This document shows, piece after piece, positions 52,351 to 64,000 of a stretch of DNA of 64,000 bases (positions are counted from its first letter, which is position 1; each line of letters opens with the position of its first letter). Under the pieces are notes generated by a model. The model searched no databases. It saw only the letters and a program-made list of their open reading frames with translations, and was not told the origin of the DNA. Origin of the DNA: Climacteris rufus (Eukaryota > Chordata > Aves > Passeriformes > Climacteridae). The position numbers and the translations under genes are program-made. The stretch is taken from NCBI GenBank assembly GCA_013398175.1, contig VZRZ01006595.1:868001-932000 (forward strand), written 5' to 3'.

Positions 52351-55300
52351 TTACAGGACTGGGACAATGTCCTGCACTCCCTTTCATCTTTATATTCCTA
52401 TGAGTAGGACTCCTGTGTGCAATCATTTTTGCTGGAAATTGTTAAACTGCATAAATAAGGCCTCTAGGCCTCCTCTTGCTCATGTTGGTACAGAAATAAG
52501 CAGGAGTAAATTTCTTACCAATACCCTTTATTGTCCCATGTGATGTTACCAGAGATGACAGGCCTATTTGCCTGCTTGATGCAGAAAACAACAACAGGAA
52601 TAACCAACTTTATCTAGGCCAATAATAAAACAAACGAATAAGAAAGCAAATCTCACTGCACCATAAATTCCTCTACTAGATCTCTCAAAACAAGACCAAA
52701 TGAATTCAAGAAAGAGGAAAATGCATCAAGCACAAAGATTTCAGATGAGTAGAAAAGAAGTTGCATCATCCACTTTGGTCTTTATGTGATTTATGAATTT
52801 TTAGCTGACATACACATATGTATTATTATCTATATCTATCTCCATGTATGTATTTCCCAGCTTTTGACAGTGACAAAAATTATCATAGTTAGAGCTTATT
52901 TCCTAAGGTTGAGCTATGTTATTAACTGTTATGAAACATACATGAGATTTAAACATGTTCCTGCTCCTGGACTCATGGGACTCAATAGTATTCAAGTCTG
53001 TTTTCACGGGATTCAAACTCCTAATCATGCTATTTAACTTTGAAACCTCCAGTTTCAAGTAATTTTAAATCTTTACTCAATTATAAGGTTTTAGTGAACA
53101 ATATTCTCCACATCATCATGTAAATGATTTTACATCTCTGTATCTTACCCCTGAGGGGTTCAGAGAGTTGGATACTGTGGTGTCCTATTTGAACCTCCGT
53201 GCAGTCACTTATATGTACTAAATGAAGAAGCACCCAGTGAACAGATTTGGACAACCATGTATGAAACTTTCAAAAGTGAACTAAAACATGATTGAAAGGA
53301 CTCTCTTCAAAATATCAATTTAAAACTTGAGTAAAATTTGCTTGCAATAGTTGTGAGGGAGAAAACTGTAGTATCAGTACAGCAGAGGGTTAGGGTTATG
53401 ATCTATTGTTACTGAGGATAGGAAGGAACAGAAATTACTTGTCACTTCTCAAAGTTATATCTCTGTAAATTTCCATGTTACATCCTTGACAAGTCTCCTA
53501 GTATTTGTAATTTCTTCTTTTTTTTCCCTGGTAATTTACACTGATGTGAAGAGTGAGAGAAATCTCCAGAGCAAGTTCCTCTACTTACAACTCCCTTCAG
53601 AGAAAGAACTTTGTCTTTTTGCTGGTGTGTAAAATATCTCAAGATTTGTCCCTCGTTTATTAAATTCATTAGAGATCATCATGACTATTGAACTTCTTTT
53701 CAGCAGGATACTCTCTTGTCAGTAATTCCCCATCCACTGTTCTTCAAAGAAACAGTTTTCTTTGATCCATATTGTAACTGAGTCTCCACAACTGGAAAAT
53801 AAACCTGTTTTAGCTCACTCCTCCACTGCTGAGCATTTCCAGCCAAGAGAGTTCTCTCAGAATATACTTTTCAAGGATGTGAGTCTTTTCTCACAGCTTT
53901 TGCATTACCTTCCTGCTTCATAGCACCTTTCTGTAATATTCTGAACATAGATTTTAAAACAATTAATCTATGCTTCTATTCCAGATTCTTCAGCAGGACA
54001 GTGCATGTAGAAAATATAAAGTATCTAAATAATGCAAGAATTGAGATAAAAAGATGAGACCAGTTGGATAAAAATAAACCTCATTATTACCTAACCAAAT
54101 TCACAGCTGCAATGTCATACTCATTAAATTCAAGAATTAGCATCACTAGAGAAGTGTGAAAAATCTGTCCAATAGGAGGCCACCACAAGATCTAGGGAAT
54201 GTGGAAGGAACATTGAAGAGATGTGCAGAATGTAGATCAAGACAATGAAAAGTGGCAGAGGACCCAGGAACAGAAATCCATAATATATTGGAAAATTAAT
54301 GCTAGGAACATTTTACTTACCAGACTCTAATTCTAATGGATCCAGTCAACTGCAGAACACACAACAGCAAAATCTGGTACATTCAAAATTATTTCTTCTG
54401 CTATATACTTATGAAATAGATATTTAAATTTAGTGCTGCTCTTCTTGAAAAGGAAAGTAAAGATTTTGCCATTATATTTCAGAAAAGCTTCAGGACTGAA
54501 TTGGAATACATTTCAAATGGAAAGATCAAAGTTAAAAATACAAACATACAAAGTTAAAGAAATTAATTATTTTATTCCAGAAGTGTTCTGATCCTGATTA
54601 CTTATACATAGGGAGCTTGAATTTTTGCCAAGTTGCATGAAAAACAATGCAGTTTCATTGATTCATAACTGTCCAATTATATATAATCTTTGCTTACTGC
54701 ACCTGAACAAGGACAATTTTCATGTCATTACTTTCCTTCTGGTTTTCAGCAAGCCAAGCATCACTTGTTTCAACAGAACATCATTATGGGTTGCTTTTCT
54801 CCCCAAATACATTTTCCAGTGGATCATGTGAAAAAAAAAACACAAAACCAAACTAAAAGCAAACAAACCCTTTAAAAATGACAACAAAACCATCACCACA
54901 GCAGTACAGCTAGGTTGCAAGCTTCTGTGCTTTCCTGAGAATTCATCCAGCCTGCATGGGGAATATTGACTGCTGGGCAGATTATCATAGCTATAAAAGA
55001 GAGCATGGGGAAATGAAACAAGAAGGACAAAGAGTGTGAGTGGTGTGTGTGTGTACACTTGTTCGCATGCATGGGTGAGAGAGAACAAAGAAAAAGCTCT
55101 GTATTTGGGTTTATGTATCCTTTGCAACATTTCAGAGGTTAGCAACAGTCCCCAAGAAAGCTTCTGCTCATATCCTTTCCTGATTAAGGCAATAAATATT
55201 GAAGTAATCTCATATTCATGAGTACTTTACTAAATAAGAAAGCAGCCATTTTTAGAAAGACTTTAGCTAAACAATCATGGACTACTTAGGATGGGCCAAG

Positions 55301-58300
55301 TCCACTTTTCTAAATACATGGTTTGTTGCAGCTTTCTGAAATACCTATAATATACTTTGAACATCCAGACCTACTACCACATAATTAACACAATGAAATT
55401 ATGATTTCAGAACAGTTCACTAAGTATGACTATTTTTCTTTACTCTTATTTTTTTTTTTTAATCTCTAGAGTGGTTTACAGTTAATAATATTGCTAGCAG
55501 AATTAAATTGTTGATAAGACCTATAATTGCATCCATATGTTTCTCCTCTCCACCCTCTGACTTTAAGGTTTTCTAAACTTTGATTTCAGGAACCTCTCAC
55601 TTCACAGCAATGTGAAGCAGTTTAAGCCACACAATTATTGTGTATACTGATGTAATTCCATAATCCTCCTTGTGTACTTTGAATGACATATGGAACTGTG
55701 AAAATGTGGTAGGGTGAAATGCAGATAGAATAGACAAGAATCCTCTGATCTCAGTTGAAACAACAGGAAAGCATTCTGCTTGTCATCTGGAAAGGAAAAA
55801 TCCACCCAAGTTGCTTCACAAGTTTAGAAATCACAGTGAACCGTTTGGGGACTACAGCCTTAAATTTACATTTGAATGTGTAGCTCCTCCACGAGGCAAG
55901 TGGCTGGGATTTACAAACTGTGTTAAGAAACTTTCTAAAAAATGCATGTGATATTTTATTAATAGGGAACAATCTGACTATAAATGGTTGTAGATTATTA
56001 AGGAGTTGGAGTCCCACGACAAGTGTGGTCACAGTCACAGATGAACTAACTGTTGGTTTTTGTTCTGCAAAGTTCCTGATACTGAATTCATCAGTGTTAT
56101 TCCATTAGGAAAGCAGTGTTCTCCTCTGCTGCCACATGAAATACAAAGGATTGTGAATAAGCTCTGAAGGATCACACAGGGAACAACACAACTATCCAGT
56201 TCTGTTTTCCCTCACTGCCACAGGATAGCAGATTGTGAATGCAAGAGACCTGATGGAGCCACGCTAGCCAGTAAGGAGGGAGGGACAAGAAACTCTGTAG
56301 CACTTCTCAGCTGGGTTTGGTAGAAGAGACATTGGTGGACATTCCCATTTGATGACTTTCAGTGCTTTGCACAACTTTTGGGTAGAGGAGATTCAGGCTA
56401 GAGTCATCATTTTAAGCCTAGTAGGTCTGATTTATCCTTTAAGAACATCTGTACTCAAAAATTATGTTCCTGATTCATTCTATTAGACTATTTTAACAAG
56501 AGATTTCTTTTGATGTTTCTGAAAAATTAGGAGCTTTCCTTTTTCAAGTAAGATGTACTTATTTGCCATATAGTCCTTCTGCCTTTCTTGTACAATCTCT
56601 CATTCTAGTTCTCACACAGAACCAGTGACACCAGTGCTGATGATAATGACACTGGCAAACATGAGCAAGAATTAAGGTAGAATGTGCTTCATAATGACCA
56701 GAATCAGTACCAGCATCTTGATTATTCCTCTGCAAAGGAAGGAGAGAAAAAGTTTTCCCTCCTCTTTTGTCAATTACCTTTCTTTTTTTTACTGTAGGTA
56801 AATGCTCCATATATTCTTATGTTCACCTGCAATTCAATTAGTGACACTGAAGGCTAAAGTGATATAAACAGTATGAAGAAATAATAAACAATAGCTCTCT
56901 CAAAAGGGTATATATTATTTCTAATAATATATGCCATTATATCTAATGGTATTTTTCAAAGCAGGCCTGTTAATTTTCATGGTACTTTAAAATCTTCAAA
57001 TAACTGCAAACCAGTCAAAAACATTATACGTTCCAAGGAAGTTTTGGATTAAGAAATCAGTAAATTTATATTATAAAATATTTTACCAAATATCAACTAT
57101 AAACTATAAATATCAAACAAACCAACAATAAACATCCAACCATGGCACTGAGGAATTTTTAATGCATATAGAAAAAGACTAACCAGCTAATAATTTCTTA
57201 TATCTGTGTTTGTTTTGAAAGGTAATACAAAAACATTTCTGTTGAGATCCACTCCTTCCAACTCAAACACACAAACACACACAAATTTTAATGAGCCACT
57301 TCAGGGAGCTGATACTGAAGAACTCTGAAAAACTTGACAGACAATAGATACAAAGGCAAGTGCTTAAAAAGCCAAAACAATGGGTCAAGTCTAATCTGTA
57401 CCGATGTGAATTAGGCCTTCAAGATTGAGTGTAATTTGCTTCACAGCAACAATGAAAGCCATTATCACCGGTGTTGAAAGGAAGATATACAGGAGAATAC
57501 TTTTATCTGCCTGTGTACCAGATAACCCAAACATGAGTGGCACAGTTTGACTGAGTCTGCATCACAGAGGTGAAATGTGAGGTATTCTTTTGTCAGTCAA
57601 CCAACCTGCAATGACCTTGGGACGAATTGCTTGGGAAAAGATGAGGGCTGCTACAGTCACCTCCTTTTACACCTTCCCCACAGACTGGTGTAGGTGTTAT
57701 TAAGTCCTGCTTTGACTGTGCAAGTTCCCCCTAATCAGGCCAACTCTGAGTATCCTGATTACCTGTAGGAAGGACTATCATGAAATACCTCTGAGAAAGA
57801 GGACCCAGCACTTCCCTCTGCAGCCATATGGAATTCAGGTCTATTTCCTGTTGCTGCAAATAGAACTGAACAAATAATTGACTTACTGGCTCTTTTCCAA
57901 AGCCGAAAGAAATAGTTGTACTGGTTTATCAAAATCCTTTTTTTTCCTAGTCAAATGAAAACACTTAGTATTTTATGATTTTATATTTTCCAGTACTTTA
58001 AAGGTTAAAAACCACTGCTTTAGAAAGTAGTTTTTTAAAAGCTGTGATTTAAAAAATAAATATTGCCTTATTTTAGCTGATGTGATTTAAGCACATCTAC
58101 ACAAACTAATGAATTGTTTCAGCTGGGAGGAAATCTAACCCCTCTCTCCATCTGACTGACTTTCTAGAGTTTGTAAGCACTAGGTGTATATTCTGGAGTT
58201 CACATAGCCAAATGGAGTTCTGCAGAGTAGGTTGGACCTTTGATAGTTCAGATTTACTTGTGAACATTTGTTCCTTTATTGTCTTTGATGATATAACCAA

Positions 58301-61300
58301 CCACACTAATTTTGGATATAATTGTAGGTAAGCATGGTGTTTGACCATCTGTTGCAGTGTCTATAAAAAGATTTGTACTTATACAATACATTTAAATTCC
58401 AATAAATAAGTTGAAGAACTAAGAACATGCCTGAAAAGAAATTTTTATGAGTTCAAAACTTTACTCATATAAACAGACCCATTCTTTTGAAAGTGGTTTG
58501 TATGTAACATGTTACATATTTTGTGGTTGTTGCCCAGTATATGTGATATACCAGTGTATGGGATATTGCTCTTCTACTCTTCCCATTCTTTATATGTTCA
58601 AATCTAATTTTATGACCTTTTCTCTCTTGGTTTAGGTATATCCTGCTGATGATGTTGCATATATCACAGTGCAAAACAACAGTGACCAAAAGTGCAGAAT
58701 AAAGAATTGGATAACGAAAGTGGTGTTATAAAACTATGAAGTAAACAAACAAAATCCAAAACCATCCTTACTGCTTTGGATTTTACTTCTGAAAGTAAAT
58801 CCATAAAACTGCTAAGTGAGAGGAAAGATCAAGTTAATGAGTTAATTGTATTATTCTTTTGCATAGTGAAATAGTACCAGTAAAAATATACTGTGGATAA
58901 ATCTTCCCACAATTAAGCACTGAAACACTACAGGAAGCAGAATTATCAGGAATTATATCAGTAAACCTTTAGAAAGCATGAGCATTTTTTTTCAACTCAT
59001 GCAATTGTTTTTAAAAATACACTAATCTGACATCAAACATTCTTATACAATACTTGAATTTATTCCATTCACACACAGACCCATGCTAGTCACCAGTGAC
59101 CTATTTTTATGCTTTTTTAATATATATTAGGTAGTTGTTTGTTTGCTTGCTTGCTTTTAATAGGGATTCCTTAATGGTGACATACAAAGTTGAAAGAACT
59201 AGCACTTAAATAACCTGGTATGTGAGCTGGTACTGTCCCTTTTCTGTTTTTCATCAGAAACACCTTTTGGGAGAAACTCAGAAGAATGTTTGAAAGCTTG
59301 TAAAAGCTTATGAAAATAGCAAATAAGACAGCAGATACAGGTAAAGAAATACAGCAAAACCTGGGACATCCCAGAACACACCAGAGAGCCTTCAGAACAG
59401 GGGAAAGTTAGAGAATTAGAACTGATTAATGAAAAGTGCACTGACGGGATCTAAAACTGTGTCTACTCAGATAGTTAAACCTGCTTTTGAGTTCTAAAAT
59501 ATTCCTTGACATACCCTGAGTTTGCTCATGGAAGTATCTTGTGTAATTAAGGTCTGGGTTCTGGAGCCTGAGCTTTGGTTTCCTGGGGATATTGGGTAAA
59601 TGCCTAAGACCAGAGGCTTAGTGGTACCCATAGAGCTTTTTATAAATGACCATGATTCAAGTTCTGAGCAGAAGTATCTACTAATCAGAATGTATCAGCG
59701 TGAAACTCTATTCCAGAAATAAAACTTGAGTTAAAAAAAAATCAAACAAAAAAATATCCCCACACCCTTCCTACTTACCCATTCCCTTAGCAACTCTGCT
59801 GCACCTGTTACTAATTTTTAAGGCAAGATGCATTTCCACACCATAATAACTCTCTTAATTCTTTATTTTGATGCTGTTTTCTCCTTATCTTCCTCTTCAA
59901 ACTTAAAAACATAAAGACTTTGCTTCCTCTAAAAAAAAAAGTCTTACTCTGGTTACTCTCAGTAACTTGCAAGCCATTTTCCCAACCCTGACCTATAAAT
60001 TTTCAAAGAGTTATTAGAGGAACTGGGAGACTCTCCCGTAGTACTCTCACTCTTGGTGATGTTCTTCTCTCTGACAGTATACAGCCAGTGACAGTCAGGA
60101 ATGCCATGTGAAAACAAAGCCTGTAGCAAGGCTCAGAAAGAATCATGCATTTTTATAGGCATAGTATAAATGTAAAATAATCATCAGGCTCATTGCTTGA
60201 AGCGATTAGAAAGCTGATGATGTATAATGGTAAAGAAGATCATCTTAGGAGAAGCAGCACTTAATTGTCTGGCCTTAATGCTGCCTGATGCATGTTGTAC
60301 AACACTTCTGATTCAGGGAGCTGTCTGCTGTGCAAAAGCCTAAAAGTAAGTCAAAATTGCATGGACAAATTGTAAATGTAGCCAGCTTATAAATACAAGT
60401 CAAGTTTGGGAGGCATATGGCATCCGTACAGAAAGTAAGGCCACTGAAAGGTGAGGTTTAGGAACTTCATATCTTGATGGACCTCCCAGTAACAGCAAAA
60501 AAAACCAAAAAAAAACCAACAAAAAATGTATTTGGGATCTGGATAACTAATTAGAAGATAATCTCAGGAATATTAAAAGGGATAATTTTGCTTGCATAAT
60601 AATATTTTAAAAGGTCTATAACAGCTCCTTCCAAAAAGTGCATGTCAGAGCTAAGTCTTCACAACTACTGACACTGTATTTTCTGTGTGATTGCCAGCAT
60701 TTATTTAAGTTGCTTCTGATCTGAATGCTCCTAAGAAATAACCCTGGTTACCCTACGAACTTTGACAGTTTGGCACTGAGAACTTGAAAAATGGGAAAGG
60801 TAAGTCTTCTAAGTTAAAAAAACAAACAAACAAACAAACAAAAAAAACCAAAAAAAACCCCAAAAAACAAACAAACAAAAAAAAAACCCACCAAAAAAAA
60901 AAAAAAACCAAAAAAACCCAAACCACCAAGAAAACCCAATGTTTTCTTTTAGTATTTGTCACTTAGCAGGAACTTAGAAAATGATGGGTGGTCAAATCAT
61001 AAGTCTCTGAATCTTGATTTTTTCCACTGAGTTTCCAAAAGGAGCTTCAAAGGATTCCAGCAGACCCCATAAGTCAGAAAGAAATAAATGTAATTGTCAG
61101 TAATTTGTAAAATGACATATTTTCTCTACTGTTTGATTTATCTCATTGTGCTAATCACTACCCTTCTGTGCAATTGGGAGATAGACAGCCAAAGAAACTG
61201 CTTCATTTGGAAATAGATTTGTTATAATTAAAAAAAAAAATCACTGAGCAATTGACTTGCTCTTTTTACATGTAAACATCTCTGCAGATTAATTTCTGTT

Positions 61301-61585
61301 TCTACTTAATGAAGAAGGTTATTAAACTTGCTTATCAATTTTTAAACACTTGTCATCTTTGATAATCTTAGAGGTGTTTCTCTTTCAAGTTATAATCTGT
61401 ATGTCATTGATAAAACAATTACAGATTTCAAAAGTCAAATGATTATGAAAAATGAATAGTGAGTGGTAATGACTTATAAGCTCATACTTTTTTATAGCAC
61501 TAAAGATCAGGACAAAACTATATACATTTCAAAATAACAGTGCTAATCATACGTGTCACCTTACAGCCATAATCTTTCTATGACA
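52351..61585. other. Upstream intron sequence, mostly unremarkable
   Basis: Contains the CAAA tract at 60.8 kb and short CA runs. The longest frame (54720-55145, minus) covers unique sequence without a recognisable domain. Confidence 0.65.
60816..60938. repeat. (CAAA)n / A-rich composite low-complexity tract
   Basis: About 120 bases of AAAC, AAAAACC and AAAAAACCC units. It is the longest simple repeat in the window. Open frames across it are lysine/threonine or phenylalanine-rich artefacts. Confidence 0.95.
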
Positions 61586-61822
61586 GTTTAGATTAGATAC
61601 TAGAAAAAAATATTATTCACTGTGAGGGTGGTAAGACACTGGCACAGGTTGCCCAGGGAAGTTGTCAATGCACCATCCCTGGAAGTGTTCAAGGACTGGT
61701 TGGATGGGGTTCTGGGCAACCTGGTCTAGTGCAAGGTACCCCTGCCCACAGGACAGTTTCCACAAGTGAACCAGATGATCTTTAAGGTCCCAAATCAAAA
61801 CATTACTTGACTCTATGATAAA
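61586..61822 (+). mobile_element. CR1 LINE, 3' fragment, plus orientation
   Basis: It runs from 'TTTAGATTAGATACTAG' through 'CACTGGCACAGGTTGCCCAG', 'ACCATCCCTGGAAGTGTTCA' and 'GATGATCTTTAAGGTCCC' to the terminal 'GACTCTATGATAAA'. It is of the same subfamily type as the inner copy at 42.9 kb and is 5'-truncated to about 235 bases. Confidence 0.92.
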
Positions 61823-64000
61823 GGAACAGCCAAAGTCGCACTGAGGCACCGAAGACTGCAAAGACAAAACACAAATCAAATTAGCTCACCAAAGAAGTTT
61901 TTGGTGCACAATGAGTGCAACAGAGATTTCCAATCAGCCTTGGTAGTATTTGCAGGCAGATCTGTCTCTATGAAGATGCAAAGCATCTATGCAAAAGGAT
62001 CAAAAAAGCCTTGTGTTTAAAGACAGATAAGGGAGAAAGAATACTAACTGTGAGTATTGGCAAAGGTTTCTTACAAAAAGCTAATCACTGGAAAGTGACA
62101 GTGTTTATGCAGGGTCAATCACAGCTTTTAAGGGGAGTGCAGAAGAGATTCAACCAGAGAAAAGACAGTATATATCAAACAAGGAAGGAAGGTATTAAGG
62201 ACTAGAACAGCAAACTCACTACCCTTTTCACCTAGATGCTCATTCTTTGTTTAATTTCCCCATCTCTGACTTAATTTTTGCCCTTCCAAGTGGCTTCCAC
62301 GTTCAGCTATCTGACCAGGCATCTTCCCAATGTTATACTTACTTGGGATTTTTACTGTAAACTAGCCAGAATGTTCAGGAACTGGCAGTATTTTGAAAAG
62401 CACTTCATTCTCACGGAGTCCCCTATCAAAGACAGTTTGTTCTGTCTAACAAGATTGTTGCTAGGAAGCTGTTTGTCCAAAAGTCTCTAATTCATGTGCA
62501 TTTGTTTGTATTTCGTTGGTGTTCCCATCCCCTTTGCATTTTCCCTGCTGATGGGGTACCATTATTGAATTAAGGCTATGAATGATAAAAATTTCAATGC
62601 AGAGAAAGCTTGAAAAGCCCACACAGCTTAATTTAATGCTCATCACTGTTCAATATATATATACTATAAAATATATGGTTGCAAAATATATATATGTAAA
62701 TATATGTATATTTCACTTACAGGAAAGTAAAACTTCTTGGTTTAAAAGTAGGAAACACTAGGTAGGAGGTCCATTTTTTTTTCCTAGTAGAAGCATTTTG
62801 TGGAGAAACATCTAAAGAAAACTGACTTTGGTAAGTTTGGTCTGATATAAAGTGACTATGAAAACTGGTGTTGATCAGGTTCCTACTATGGTTTTCTTTC
62901 TATTAAAGGATCTGGGCTACTGCTATAGTTTTCAGACTCAAGTTAATCTAGGGGCTTCTTTGAACCCTTCTAGGCTGCTTAAAGTATGAATAAATTTAAG
63001 GTAATGCTAGTTCTGAACATTTTCAATGCCATCATAATGCTTTCTCCACTGAGGGAAACAGCACCTTCTCTTGAACAAGGTCAAAAACACACTTAAAAGT
63101 AATGGCTACTTAAATCATTGAATGTGACATAACATTACCACAGCTTAAGACCTTTTAAATCCTGAGTTAATCACATTTTATTTTAGCATTGAGAGTAAAT
63201 TTCAATCTAGCATATTACATGAAAAAAAACTTCTCTGCCACAAAAAAGGTGTTATTTACAGATAAATAGCTAATAAGAGCTTGTAATTTCTTTGTGAAAA
63301 CTGGTGAAGAAAAAGATAAAAGTACCCCTTGCTTTGTCTTCTAAAAGACATCAAGGTATCTCCAGCTAGAAGTCTCCATGTTGAAGACACTGATTTCTAA
63401 TAATGAAGACACAATGTAAGGCTGCATTTGCAGAAAGACTACCCTGCATTTGATAAAACATATGGTAGCATATGGCAAACTAACATATGGTAAAGGATGA
63501 CTGTGTACATGAAAGCTGCAGTTTTCACTCATATTATCTGCCTATGGTAGGAAAAAAAAAAAGCCTCCTTCTCCCCTGCATCTTAGATATTTTGATAAAA
63601 TCTTCTCCCTGGAGCAACTCTAGCATTCTTTTTCTTTAATCTGTAGTTTTTTCCACAAATGTAAATAAAGATCAAACTTTTTTACTCGCGTAAAAACTAA
63701 AAAAAAACAACTTGGCAGTATAAGCCACATGGGATCAAGCTAAGGCTATCCAACATCAGATATGGGACTCAGGCTTTACTGAAGCATATGACAGTAAGAA
63801 TAGGTGGGAAAATATGAGGGAAAAGCATGACCAGACATCCCTAAGCAAGTGCACTGAAACTGGCAGACTTGTTTGGATATAACTGGAGATGAGAATTTGG
63901 CTCAAAGTGTCTTTGATATTTATTTTAAAATAAAGAACATCTGTGAAAACTGAGAGAAGGAAAACATTTTCGACATTTTATATTTAAACATTTTGAGTAA
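61823..64000. other. Upstream intron sequence to window end
   Basis: The AT-rich tract at 62.65 kb is the only notable element. Nothing else was recognised. Confidence 0.7.
62652..62713. repeat. (AT)n-rich imperfect tract
   Basis: Several ATATATAT runs are broken by CTATAAA, GGTTGCAA and GTAAATATATG. Confidence 0.85.

Larger units (their letters stand above)
1..64000 (-). other. NRXN1: Interior of the NRXN1 gene (intronic except for the beta first exon)
   Basis: The beta-specific exon on the minus strand places the window inside the neurexin-1 locus, with transcription running from high to low coordinates. In vertebrates the beta promoter lies in a very large intron of the alpha gene, downstream of the alpha-specific exons and upstream of the exon that starts the shared last LNS domain. 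I saw no sequence resembling alpha exons or shared exons here. I therefore infer that all other bases are intron for alpha transcripts, and that bases left of the donor are intron 1 for beta transcripts. Very short exons could escape a by-eye search. Confidence 0.85.

Noticed and set aside
54720..55145. 141-codon minus-strand open frame
   Set aside because: It is on the NRXN1 sense strand but matches no neurexin domain or other family known to me, and runs through low-complexity sequence. Chance is likely.
1..64000. CRISPR arrays, operons, phage or plasmid features, tRNA or rRNA genes
   Set aside because: None seen. Sequence character and repeats are those of a vertebrate nuclear intron.

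Overview
This window is vertebrate nuclear DNA, most likely from a bird. It is AT-rich and non-coding, with sparse interspersed repeats. The repeats are typically avian: 5'-truncated CR1 LINE tails with the conserved 3' end (ATTCTATG-type), in both orientations, and one solo LTR of the ERVL-like class common in Neoaves and especially songbirds. No bacterial, phage or viral gene organisation is present.

The one protein-coding element I can identify with confidence lies near the middle, on the minus strand, at 38416-38656. It is the first coding exon of beta-neurexin-1 (NRXN1-beta). It encodes a GC-rich leader, a hydrophobic signal peptide, and the beta-specific histidine-rich segment (HHIHHFHG, then ...SLRGGH). 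It ends in phase 1 at a GT splice donor, where the transcript would join the shared exons for the last LNS/laminin-G domain, the stalk, the membrane segment and the cytoplasmic tail. None of those downstream exons was recognised here. They should lie to the left of the window, and the alpha-specific exons to the right, since the gene runs right to left.

Layout: 1-37.8 kb is the intron downstream of the beta exon. It carries five recognisable repeats (CR1 at 2.4, 4.1, 17.3 and 19.4 kb; solo LTR at 23.1-23.7 kb), microsatellites and a perfect 25-bp tandem duplication. About 37.86-40.96 kb is a large CpG island holding the beta exon, its presumed 5'UTR and the internal beta promoter. A 399-base assembly gap (37916-38314) lies 100 bases past the splice donor. 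From 41 to 64 kb is the upstream intron, belonging to alpha transcripts only. It holds a nested pair of CR1 elements at 42.7-43.2 kb, an old diverged CR1-like element at 52 kb, a CR1 tail at 61.6 kb and several A-rich or CAAA-rich tracts.

I found no undescribed multi-gene system. The points most worth a second look are in the internal beta promoter: the divergent leader, a possible upstream ORF, an AT-rich TATA-like block, a homeodomain/E-box/SOX-motif block, a G-quadruplex motif and three CA-rich tracts. Outside it are a few AT-rich intronic blocks dense in developmental factor motifs, which could be conserved enhancers. Those calls are by eye and need alignment to test.
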